Positions 1-7,505 of a DNA stretch of 40,778 bases are shown here, one piece after another. Where the stretch lies: the NCBI GenBank assembly GCA_029210815.1, contig JARGGB010000025.1:1-40778 (forward strand), given 5' to 3'. The stretch is from Candidatus Brevefilum sp. Its GTDB lineage: Bacteria; Chloroflexota; Anaerolineae; Anaerolineales; Anaerolineaceae. Within the stretch, counting starts at the first letter, position 1. Each line of letters opens with the position of its first letter. Under the pieces are notes generated by a model that was not told where the DNA came from, made no database searches, and saw only the letters and a list, made by a program, of their open reading frames with translations. The position numbers and the translations under genes were made by a program.

Positions 1-197
1 TAAATCGGCGATTCTTGATTTTGCAGAAATGATAAAACCGCTGTACTTTTCCCGTAGCCCGTACCTGCATGCAGGATGGTCAAAGGATAGTTAAAAGCCT
101 GATCCAAACGCGCTTCGATTCTGTCCCGATGAAGAACTCTGGCGTTTGGTGCTGGGGGATTTAACTGGCTTAAAATGATCAGGTGACGTATCGACAT
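1..197 (-). CDS. MalT-like P-loop transcriptional regulator, N-terminal fragment (cut by window edge)
   Basis: The minus strand is open from an ATG at 197 to the left edge, giving 65 codons. The fragment starts with a short basic lead, then an 'NPPAPNARVLHRDRIEARLD' stretch, then 'LTILHAGTGYGKSTAV'. GTGYGKST at residues 45-52 is a Walker A P-loop. The spacing of the 'P-x-x-x-R-V-L-H-R-x-R' segment before the P-loop matches the N-terminus of MalT-type STAND ATPases, which are large LuxR-family or BTAD-linked transcriptional activators. In that family ATP and an inducer drive oligomerisation and DNA binding. The DNA-binding and sensor parts would lie outside the window. It follows recD2 on the same strand with a gap of 118 bases, so it probably has its own promoter. 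Other STAND or AAA-like ATPases cannot be excluded from 65 residues. Confidence 0.6.
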   Translation of the reverse strand, partial: MSIRHLIILSQLNPPAPNARVLHRDRIEARLDQAFNYPLTILHAGTGYGKSTAVLSFLQNQESPI

Positions 198-315
198 AAA
201 TAAAATTTGAAAATCCCTGGTTCGTTAACAGAAAATAAATTACTGTATGACCTTACCATATTTTTGGATCACTAATAATTATAATGGGGAAAAATTGATT
301 CTCACCAAATCGCAC

Positions 316-2544
316 TTAAAGGTACGGTAACTTTAATCTTTCAGCAAGCTTTGAATTTCTTTGGGTAATTTTATTGTTTCTAACCGCGATATTAAGGGCT
401 TTGTAATTCCCAACGAGGATACAGAGTTGTTCTGCACGGGTAATCGCTGTGTAGATCAAATTCCTCTGCAGCATGATGTAGTGCTGGGTAATCACAGGCA
501 TAACAACTGCAGGAAATTCCGAACCTTGCGACTTATGGACTGAGACCGCATACGCAAGGACTACTTCATCAAGCTCTGAAAAATCATAGCTTACTTTTCT
601 AACGCCATCAAAAAGAATCGACAAACTCTGGTCAATTTTATTGATCTGACTTACTCGCCCGATGTCACCATTAAAAACATCTTTATCATAATTATTTCTA
701 ACCTGCATCACTTTGTCGCCAATTCTAAATGTTTGGCCGAACAATTTAACATCTGACTTTTGCTTATCTTCGGGATTCAGCGCATTTTGCAAAAGTTCGT
801 TGAGTGAACTCACCCCTGCCTTACCCCTGTACATGGGTGATAAAACTTGTATATCCTCAACCGGATCCATACCAAACTGATTTGGGATGCGAGTGGCAAG
901 CAGATCAATGATCCAAGCTGCTGCATCCTCGTCATTCTCTGCTGGGAAAAGGAAAAAATCTCCTGCTGTTGTTTTTGAGAATGAAGGTAAATTCCCTTTG
1001 TTAATGCGATGAGCATTGGTGATGATCTTTGAATCTTCAGCCTGTCGATAGATTTTTGTTAATCGAGATACCGGAACCGCATTGCTGTCAATTATATCTC
1101 TCAACAAGTTGCCAGCACCAACGGGTGGCAGTTGATCTACATCACCGACAAAAACAAGCTGGGTTCCTGGTCGAAGTGCTTGTAGAAGATGATGTGCCAG
1201 TAAGATATCCAGCATCGAAGCCTCGTCAATGACCAGAAAATCAATTTTTAAGGGATGCTTTTTATGATGCTTGTACCCCGTTCCCGGCGAGAAAGCTAAG
1301 AGTCGATGGATCGTGCTGGCAGGTCTATTTGTGGCTTCTGAGAGGCGCTTGGCGGCTCGACCTGTAGGTGATGCTAATGCATACCGAATATTTTGACGCT
1401 CTATACACTGAATTAATGCCTTCAAACAGGTCGTTTTGCCGGTACCCGGTCCCCCAGTGATGACACTAACAGGGTTGACAATAGATGTTTGCAGCGCATT
1501 TTTCTGCTCGTCTGACAGGTGCTCTCCATCGATGATCAGCTGTCCTTGTCTTGGATCGGTTGAATAGGCATTTAACTCGTTGATTTTTTCTGCCACACCT
1601 TTTTCACTATGGTAAAAGGGTGTAAGGTAAACAATCTGTTTGCCATATTCTACAGGCTTCTCGGCGATGACAGAACCGCTGCCAGATCGATCGGTACCAG
1701 CATTGAAATCATTGATTGACCTGACACGATCCCCCGTTGAAAGTCGTTCCAAACCGGATGAGATCATATCTGAAGACACCTCTAGGAGTTCTGACGCCCT
1801 CTGTGTCAACAAATCAACAGGCAAATAGACGTGCCCCTCATTAAGTGACTCGTTTATTGCATATACGATTCCAGCTTCAATTCTTGACGGATGATCCTGG
1901 GGCAATCCCAAATCCTGTGCCAATTTGTCGGCTGTTTTGAATCCAACCCCGTAGATATCTTCTTCAAGTTGATAGGGATTTTCTTTAAGAATATCCAGAG
2001 ATTGCTCTCCATAGGTTTTATAAATTTTCACTGCTAAATTTGTACTGACACCATGCCCATGCAGGAAAAGCATGATTTCCTTGACCCTTTGTTGTTCTTC
2101 CCATGCTGCTTTTATTTTCGCGGTTCTATCCTCGCCGATTCCGGGAACATCACTCAATCGTTGTGGTTCATTTTCGATGATTTCTAATGTCTGTTCCCGG
2201 AAAACATCGACAATCCGTTTTGCTAGTTTGGGACCAATCCCTTTGATGAGACCCGAACCAAGGTATCTTTCGATAGCAGTGCTGGTAACTGGCGTTAGTT
2301 TTTCACATTTTAATGCCTTAAATTGCAGTCCGTGTTTTGCGTGGGTTGTATAGTCCCCTTCAAGGCGAATGCTTTCTCCTGGTGACAGCTCAGGTAAATT
2401 ACCAACCACTGTTAGCAAACCTTCTAAGTTCAAACCTGGCATCCGATTATTTCGACCAGATTTTGGACGCAGCCTGAGAACTGTATAACCATTTTCTTTG
2501 TTGTAGTAAGTAATTCTTTCAACGCTTCCTTCAATTTGTGTCAT
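316..2544 (-). CDS. recD2: RecD2-type (RecD-like/YrrC) 5'-3' DNA helicase
   Basis: This is an ATP-dependent SF1B helicase of the RecD2 family, which works without RecBC and takes part in DNA repair and replication-fork maintenance. The 742-residue length is normal. An N-terminal OB-like region is followed by tandem helix-hairpin-helix segments (about 95-150, with GIGPKLAKRI and VPGIGEDRTAKI). The helicase core has Walker A GGPGTGKTT (364-372), Walker B VIDEAS (438-443), motif III GDVDQLPPVGAG (467-478), the UvrD-like VSVHKSQGSEF (667-677) and motif VI YTAITRAEQ (698-706). All key motifs look intact. The ATG at 2544 has no Shine-Dalgarno sequence but has TATACT 7 bases upstream, so the mRNA may be leaderless. 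No recB or recC homologue is visible nearby. Confidence 0.95.
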   Translation of the reverse strand: MTQIEGSVERITYYNKENGYTVLRLRPKSGRNNRMPGLNLEGLLTVVGNLPELSPGESIRLEGDYTTHAKHGLQFKALKCEKLTPVTSTAIERYLGSGLIKGIGPKLAKRIVDVFREQTLEIIENEPQRLSDVPGIGEDRTAKIKAAWEEQQRVKEIMLFLHGHGVSTNLAVKIYKTYGEQSLDILKENPYQLEEDIYGVGFKTADKLAQDLGLPQDHPSRIEAGIVYAINESLNEGHVYLPVDLLTQRASELLEVSSDMISSGLERLSTGDRVRSINDFNAGTDRSGSGSVIAEKPVEYGKQIVYLTPFYHSEKGVAEKINELNAYSTDPRQGQLIIDGEHLSDEQKNALQTSIVNPVSVITGGPGTGKTTCLKALIQCIERQNIRYALASPTGRAAKRLSEATNRPASTIHRLLAFSPGTGYKHHKKHPLKIDFLVIDEASMLDILLAHHLLQALRPGTQLVFVGDVDQLPPVGAGNLLRDIIDSNAVPVSRLTKIYRQAEDSKIITNAHRINKGNLPSFSKTTAGDFFLFPAENDEDAAAWIIDLLATRIPNQFGMDPVEDIQVLSPMYRGKAGVSSLNELLQNALNPEDKQKSDVKLFGQTFRIGDKVMQVRNNYDKDVFNGDIGRVSQINKIDQSLSILFDGVRKVSYDFSELDEVVLAYAVSVHKSQGSEFPAVVMPVITQHYIMLQRNLIYTAITRAEQLCILVGNYKALNIAVRNNKITQRNSKLAERLKLPYL

Positions 2545-2551
2545 GGTTAAA

Positions 2552-2557
2552 AGTATA
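2552..2557 (-). promoter_or_regulatory. -10 box of recD2, 7 bases from the ATG
   Basis: The minus strand reads TATACT, then 7 bases, then the recD2 ATG. A sigma-70-type start point would fall at or next to the ATG, leaving no room for a ribosome-binding site. No good -35 hexamer is seen, so the call rests on the -10 box and its position. Confidence 0.4.
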
Positions 2558-2730
2558 CAATAATCTTAAGCATGCGTGTCTCTGTTCATCTATTTTTTAA
2601 GCCAACAATACTTGAAAGGATCACCCTGAACAAATCCCTTGCACGTCAAGTCCCTAGTGCGCATGCTATACGAATGTTCTACCATACAGGCTTTCACAGC
2701 GGTTGGTAGTAAATAGAAATGGGATAAAAA

Positions 2731-2904
2731 TTGAACATTGAAGGGGACACCGACCCATTTCCGCAGGCTTTTGTTATTTTTCAGGGCATCGGCTATACGA
2801 AAATAAGCGAATTTACTCAAGAGGTCGGTGCGGAAAAAGCATATTTCATTCCTCCCGATTCAGATCATGTCCTCTGGAACGAAGAGAAAAGCTTTTGCAA
2901 TTGA
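2731..2904 (+). pseudogene. Possible gene remnant or small unknown ORF
   Basis: The frame from TTG 2731 to TGA 2904 encodes 57 residues of balanced, protein-like composition, including 'QAFVIFQGIGYTKISEF' and 'AEKAYFIPPDSDHVLWN'. A stop codon lies just before the TTG, and there is no clear Shine-Dalgarno sequence. I do not recognise the family. It could be the tail of a decayed gene, a real small protein or chance. It lies upstream of glnA on the same strand but ends about 75 bases before the glnA -10 box. Confidence 0.2.
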
Positions 2905-2978
2905 TTTATCTCACATGGGGAGAAAAGGCGTAAGTTCAAGGTGAAAATGAAAGCCTAAATGCGTTGCGAGCTTCATAG

Positions 2979-2984
2979 TATAAT
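2979..2984 (+). promoter_or_regulatory. Likely -10 box of glnA
   Basis: A perfect TATAAT lies 39 bases before the glnA start codon, leaving an mRNA leader of about 30 bases that contains the GAGGTG ribosome-binding site. No convincing -35 hexamer stands at 16-18 bases, so an activator may be needed. Confidence 0.45.
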
Positions 2985-3023
2985 CGTTCTTGAATATTAT
3001 TTTCACTAAATATCTGAGGTGTA

Positions 3024-4448
3024 ATGAAGAAATTTTCTAATTTTGGGGACGTTAAAACCTTTATTGACCAGAAGAACATTCGCATGATTGATTTGAAATT
3101 CAGTGATCTTTGGGGGCATTGGCGTCATGTTACTGTTCCTTCGGCACATTTTGATGAAGAAGTATTGACGCAAGGTATTGGCTTTGACGGCTCAAGTGTT
3201 GGTTTTAAAAACGTTCATTCCGGAGATATGGTCCTTATTCCTGATTTTTCAACGGCATTCATTGACCCTTTCTGGCAGGAATCAACCCTGTGCTTTATTT
3301 GTAACACGGTAGAGGCAGATAACAAACAGCTTTTTGAGGGCGATCCAAGGCAAGTTTTGAAAAAAGCGGACCAGTATCTCAAAACAAGCCAATTGGCGGA
3401 TGAGAGTTTGTGGGGACCTGAATTTGAATTTTATGTCTTTGATCAGCTTGGTTTCCACAACGAGATTAACACCAGTAGTTATCATGTCAATTCTTTTGAA
3501 GCAAATTGGAACAGCGGCATTGATGGAAATGGCTACACCCTCCCCCTTCAGGGCGGCTATCATGCAATTCCGCCGAATGATAAGCTTTTCAACCTGCGCT
3601 CTGAGATTTCGCTAAACATTGAGAATGCTGGTATTCCTGTTAAATATCACCATCATGAAGTTGGCGGACCCGGGCAATGTGAAATCGAAACCCCAATGAT
3701 GCCGCTGCAACAAGCCGCGGATTCTATCATGATTATAAAATATTTCACACGCATGACAGCCCAGGCGCACGGGCAAATAGCCACTTTTCTGCCTAAACCG
3801 CTATTTGGTGAAGCAGGAAACGGGATGCATTTTCACCAACAGCTCACATTGAAGGGCGAAAATGTATTTTATGATGCGGCGAACCCTATTTTGTTAAGCG
3901 AGACTGCGCGCCATTACATCGGCGGCTTACTAACGCATGCGGCATCTGTATTGGCGTTTACAAACCCAAGCACAAATTCATATCGCCGCCTTATTCCAGG
4001 CTTTGAAGCGCCTGTGAATGCATTTTTCTCGAGTGGAAACCGCAGTGCTGCAATTCGCATTCCAAAATACGCAACACAGCCTGACCAGGTACGTTTTGAA
4101 TTTCGCCCACCAGATGCCACCTGTAACCCTTATTTAGCTATGGCTGCAATGCTCCTTGCTGGATTGGACGGAATAAAAAAGGAAATTGATCCAACAGAAG
4201 CCGGCTTTGGACCGATTAATGAGGATATTTTCTCCTGGCCGTTGCAGAGACAAAAATCCATCAAAAGCCTGCCGACATCGCTTCATGATGCGCTTAATGC
4301 TCTTGAAAATGATATGGATTATCTGCTGGTGGAGAATATATTCCCAACTTCGCTGATTGAGCAATGGCTTATAAAAAAATACAAAGAGGACAAAACAGTT
4401 CGATCAAGACCTCACCCTTATGAGATCGAGTTATACAGCGACATTTAA
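3024..4448 (+). CDS. glnA: Type I glutamine synthetase
   Basis: This enzyme makes glutamine from glutamate, ammonia and ATP in the cytosol and is the main route of ammonia assimilation. The 474 residues contain the expected signatures: GFDGSS (53-58), PEFEFYVFD (132-140) and GPGQCEIE (215-222) for metal binding, GNGMHFH (265-271) for nucleotide binding, NSYRRLIPG (318-326) and RFEFRPPD (357-364). The region aligned with the adenylylation loop reads NEDIFSWP, with Phe403 where adenylylated enzymes have the modified Tyr. Covalent control by GlnE is therefore unlikely. GAGGTG precedes the ATG by two bases. The gene stands alone, and its stop is three bases from that of the convergent lipoprotein gene. 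No glnB or glnR is visible nearby. Confidence 0.96.
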   Translation: MKKFSNFGDVKTFIDQKNIRMIDLKFSDLWGHWRHVTVPSAHFDEEVLTQGIGFDGSSVGFKNVHSGDMVLIPDFSTAFIDPFWQESTLCFICNTVEADNKQLFEGDPRQVLKKADQYLKTSQLADESLWGPEFEFYVFDQLGFHNEINTSSYHVNSFEANWNSGIDGNGYTLPLQGGYHAIPPNDKLFNLRSEISLNIENAGIPVKYHHHEVGGPGQCEIETPMMPLQQAADSIMIIKYFTRMTAQAHGQIATFLPKPLFGEAGNGMHFHQQLTLKGENVFYDAANPILLSETARHYIGGLLTHAASVLAFTNPSTNSYRRLIPGFEAPVNAFFSSGNRSAAIRIPKYATQPDQVRFEFRPPDATCNPYLAMAAMLLAGLDGIKKEIDPTEAGFGPINEDIFSWPLQRQKSIKSLPTSLHDALNALENDMDYLLVENIFPTSLIEQWLIKKYKEDKTVRSRPHPYEIELYSDI

Positions 4449-4451
4449 GGA

Positions 4452-5294
4452 CTAAGGCTGGGGCCATGAAATTTCGGTGGGCTGTGTGAAACCGTGTTTC
4501 TCAACGGTAAAAATCTTTCCTGAAGATGGCGAATGACAGCCTGCCTCGTCAATCACTGAATAACTTGTTGTGAACTGGTCAGGAAACGATACCGTCCACC
4601 AGATATATGAGCCATTCTGACATACCCAGGCTTCGATTAAATATCCGCGATCATCATCGGCTGTCATATTTACCCGATCCCATGTGATGGTAACCCTGTC
4701 TCCTTCACGAGTTGCCCGTACATTTTGTGGTGGGTTGTAGAGAGTCGATGGGATGCGCTCTAAACCGATTTCCGCATATCCAATAGTCGATATATCGCCT
4801 TTGATGTCAATGACATACGGTGATACCCAGCAGCGATAATTAATTTTGTCCCATTTGACATACAGCCAATCACTGTAACGAAATCGCCCCTGAACGATGC
4901 CATGATCACCTTTATAAAGATCTGCAGCATGCAGATATGCCTTAGATGGGCCGTATCGGCAATGGGCTGCAGCCAGATTAACAACCACATCAGGGTAAGC
5001 AAAGGTCGGAGTCAAAGTGATAGTGGGCGTTGTCGTTACCGTCGACGTCATTGTGTTTGTGGCACTCGAAGTTATGCTTGGTACAGGTGATTCCGTGTTA
5101 GTTCGCGTTGGCTCAGGTGTAAATGTATTAATTTCTTGAATCAGGGTCGACTCGTGTGAAGTGAAAGTAGCTGAAAGCCCGTCATTTTCTTTCCCGATCC
5201 CAAAATACGCGTTGCAGCTTATAAGAAGATCAAACAGGATAATTACAATTATGAGACAAGCTACTTTAGGCACTAATTTTTTTGTTTTGTTCAT
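4452..5294 (-). CDS. Surface lipoprotein with Ser/Thr-rich linker, SH3-like and FnIII-like domains
   Basis: A positively charged N-terminus and a hydrophobic stretch end in the lipobox LLISC (Cys27 from the Met at 5294), so the protein is predicted to be lipid-anchored outside the membrane. Residues of about 45-96 are a Ser/Thr/Pro-rich linker. Then comes a region of about 60 residues with 'HCRYGPSKAYLHAADLYKGD' and 'WLYVKW...CWVSPYV', which resembles bacterial SH3 domains that bind cell wall or peptides. A C-terminal part with 'PPQNVRATREGDRVTITWDRV' resembles a fibronectin type III fold. Two Met codons lie upstream in frame (5315 and 5357); 5294 was chosen because it gives a compact lipoprotein signal, but no start has a strong ribosome-binding site. 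The specific function is unknown. It is convergent with glnA. Confidence 0.75.
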   Translation of the reverse strand: MNKTKKLVPKVACLIIVIILFDLLISCNAYFGIGKENDGLSATFTSHESTLIQEINTFTPEPTRTNTESPVPSITSSATNTMTSTVTTTPTITLTPTFAYPDVVVNLAAAHCRYGPSKAYLHAADLYKGDHGIVQGRFRYSDWLYVKWDKINYRCWVSPYVIDIKGDISTIGYAEIGLERIPSTLYNPPQNVRATREGDRVTITWDRVNMTADDDRGYLIEAWVCQNGSYIWWTVSFPDQFTTSYSVIDEAGCHSPSSGKIFTVEKHGFTQPTEISWPQP

Positions 5295-5622
5295 GATCTT
5301 CAAAATTTTACGCATGAGAAAGTAAATTTTAGTAAAATAAAAAGCATCGTTAAGCACAGTATCTTATCAATAGTATCAAGAAAAGAAAAAACACCCAAAT
5401 ACAAGTTATGGAATTTCAGGTTAAGTAATATTCAAATAATCACCCTCCAAAGTTTTCTTAACAAATGCACCTCTATCGGGTACAATCATTATACAAATGT
5501 CGTTTTGTCAAAGGTTTAAATAAAAATTTTGCGCTTGTTATATTATTGGGGATTGCCCATACAAAAACAAGTTTCACAAATTACCTTATCAATAATCATT
5601 ACCCATAAGTTACTGGAGGATT
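5295..5622. other. AT-rich divergent promoter region
   Basis: This 328-base stretch separates the lipoprotein gene (minus) from the CarD-like gene (plus). It is AT-rich, with several -10-like hexamers (for example TACAAT near 5480 and TATATT near 5540), but none pairs with a clear -35 at standard spacing. I see no RNA fold or small gene. Confidence 0.4.
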
Positions 5623-6168
5623 ATGGTCGCTAAGGAAAGCTCACGGTTCAATGTAGGTGATTGGATCGTTCATTACTATCATGGTATTGGCCAGGTGAAA
5701 GAGATAGTGGATAAAGGTTTGGACGGGAACGAAAAAACCTTTTATAAAGTTTCCACAAAGGAGATTGACTACTGGATCCCCATTGATGATGCAGATTCTG
5801 ATCACTTAGAACCAATTCGATCAAAAGAGGATTTCGAAGATGCTTTAGAAATTCTTGCTACGAAGCCTGAGCCGATTGCAAAGCATCATAAATCAAGGAA
5901 GAAAAAGATCCATGATCGCTGGATGGAAGGCAAATTAATCTCTCGTGCAAAATTAATGCGAGATCTCAACGGACGTTTGAAGCTTGAAAAATTGAGTTTC
6001 AGTGAGAAAAGTATGCTGGAAAAAGTACGCAAGTACTTCATCAATGAATGGATCATCGTTGATGGAGATTTAACGAAATCCCAGGCAAAAAAGCAAATAC
6101 GCAAAGCTTTGAAATTGGGTGTGAATAAAGCGAAAAAAGAACGGAAGAAAGATAAAGAATTATTGTAA
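5623..6168 (+). CDS. CarD/CdnL-type RNA polymerase-binding regulator
   Basis: CarD/CdnL proteins bind the RNA polymerase beta subunit and stabilise open promoter complexes. The N-terminal part (about 8-65) has the Tudor-like CarD/TRCF fold signature, with 'FNVGDWIVHYYHGIGQVKEI' and 'DYWIPIDDAD'. The rest (about 75-181) is helical and very rich in Lys and Arg, ending in KERKKDKELL, as expected for a DNA-contacting C-terminal domain. The length of 181 is close to that of known CdnL proteins. GGAGG precedes the ATG by three bases. The gene is monocistronic, closed by a strong terminator at 6187. Paralogues in this family differ in role, so the target promoters are unknown. Confidence 0.85.
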   Translation: MVAKESSRFNVGDWIVHYYHGIGQVKEIVDKGLDGNEKTFYKVSTKEIDYWIPIDDADSDHLEPIRSKEDFEDALEILATKPEPIAKHHKSRKKKIHDRWMEGKLISRAKLMRDLNGRLKLEKLSFSEKSMLEKVRKYFINEWIIVDGDLTKSQAKKQIRKALKLGVNKAKKERKKDKELL

Positions 6169-6186
6169 AGTCAAACGATCACAATG

Positions 6187-6215
6187 GGCTGCTGGCAAAT
6201 CCCAGCAGCCTTTTT
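6187..6215 (+). terminator. Intrinsic terminator after the CarD-like gene
   Basis: A perfect 9-bp stem (GGCTGCTGG / CCAGCAGCC) with a 6-base loop is followed by five T residues. It lies 18 bases after the stop codon of the CarD-like gene. Confidence 0.9.
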
Positions 6216-6319
6216 ATCTTTAAAGTTATAAGTCATTTTCCTGTGCTACAATAGCTTCCTGGACAGTACGCTGGCATGATTTATTAATTCAAGTTTAACC
6301 ATTGGTTTAATATGCGATT

Positions 6320-7447
6320 ATGAACCGAAAATTTATCCTTTTTGACATGGACGGTGTTTTATTATCACCAGAGGGTTACAAACACGCATTGATTGAATCA
6401 GTAAAAAGAGTTGGTCAAGCCCTGGGTATGCCCCATGTTTCTTTGAGTGAAGCACAAATCGCCCGTTTTGAAACCTTAAGTGTGACAAATGAGTGGGATA
6501 CGTTGGCTATCTGTACGGCAATTATGCTGATTGAGATATGGCAAGAGAACCCTTCAATTCGGTATACAGGGGAAATAAGCCAAACATCCCAGGAGAGCAC
6601 AACAATACTCCCCAAATTTGATTATTTTCTCTCAAAATTTCCTGGTGATGGAGATTTACCAGGACATGAGGCTTGTGAAATTATTTTAAGAGAAAATCCA
6701 TCCCTGAACAATTCTCAAAAATTCCATCTGACAGACATCCTCTTTAATTGTCGTGATATTTACCAATCCCTGACGCTGCCGCTCCACTTGGAAAGAGTTT
6801 TGGGAAGTGGGCTGTATAAAGACTATTATGGTTTAGAACCGCAATTGAATACGGAAAGTTTCCTCTTAAAATATGATCGCCCCTCAATATCAGAAGAACA
6901 AAAGCTCTCGCTATCTACATGGTTGGCTTCGCCCCCGCATTTTGCTGGGATTTTAACCAATCGCCCGAATAGAACGCCAAAGCAATTTATCAGTGCACCC
7001 GAAGCGGAATTGGGTGTCAAATTGATCGATATGAAATATTTGCCTATTTTAGGTTCCGGGACCTTAGGGTGGTATTCTGAAAACTATCAAGGAAATGAAG
7101 CTCACACCTTTCTGAAACCCAACCCGGTTCACAGCCTGGCACTATTGCAATTGTGTCTGGGGCTCGACTCTTATAATGCTATCAAAATTGCGGTTAACTT
7201 ATTACAGAATATTGGAAATCAAGATAACTGGCACCAATTTGATGGTGACAAAATCATTATTTTCGAAGATTCTGCAAAAGGCTTGATTTCCGCCAGACTG
7301 GCTGTGGATATATTACAAGACCGGGGTGTCAATTTAGATTTATTATGTGTTGGTGTTTCGAACAATCCCATCAAGATCAAGGCTTTAGAACCCCATGCCA
7401 ATATCATCATTGAAAATATCAATCAAATAAACTGGGATTCTCTGTAA
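6320..7447 (+). CDS. HAD-superfamily hydrolase with a large cap insert
   Basis: The haloacid dehalogenase core is clear: motif I FDMDG with nucleophile Asp9 and Asp11, motif II ILTNRPN (211-217), the motif III Lys in FLKPNP (Lys266) and motif IV IFEDSAKG (314-321). About 200 residues lie between motifs I and II, much more than in common phosphatases of this group. They include 'YYGLEPQLNTESFLLKYDRP', which I do not recognise. The protein is predicted to be a cytosolic phosphatase or phosphomutase-like enzyme of unknown substrate. There is no Shine-Dalgarno sequence before the ATG, and a TTTAAT hexamer 8 bases upstream allows a leaderless start. It is flanked by the CarD-like gene terminator and the S10 peptidase gene. 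Confidence 0.8.
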   Translation: MNRKFILFDMDGVLLSPEGYKHALIESVKRVGQALGMPHVSLSEAQIARFETLSVTNEWDTLAICTAIMLIEIWQENPSIRYTGEISQTSQESTTILPKFDYFLSKFPGDGDLPGHEACEIILRENPSLNNSQKFHLTDILFNCRDIYQSLTLPLHLERVLGSGLYKDYYGLEPQLNTESFLLKYDRPSISEEQKLSLSTWLASPPHFAGILTNRPNRTPKQFISAPEAELGVKLIDMKYLPILGSGTLGWYSENYQGNEAHTFLKPNPVHSLALLQLCLGLDSYNAIKIAVNLLQNIGNQDNWHQFDGDKIIIFEDSAKGLISARLAVDILQDRGVNLDLLCVGVSNNPIKIKALEPHANIIIENINQINWDSL

Positions 7448-7505
7448 ATTATTTTTTTCCATATTACAATTACTTTCACCAAATAATGATTGGAGGATAT
7501 TAGCC

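Larger units (their letters stand above)
2545..3023. other. Intergenic stretch between recD2 and glnA
   Basis: This 479-base gap separates two divergent genes. It holds the recD2 -10 box at its left end, a possible coding remnant at 2731-2904 and the glnA promoter region at its right end. No tRNA fold, terminator or direct repeat is seen. A 76-codon minus-strand open frame at 2590-2820 has no ribosome-binding site and resembles nothing I recognise, so it is not called. Confidence 0.5.

Noticed and set aside
2590-2820. 76-codon minus-strand frame in the recD2-glnA gap
   Set aside because: It has no ribosome-binding site, no recognisable motif and overlaps a better-looking frame on the other strand.
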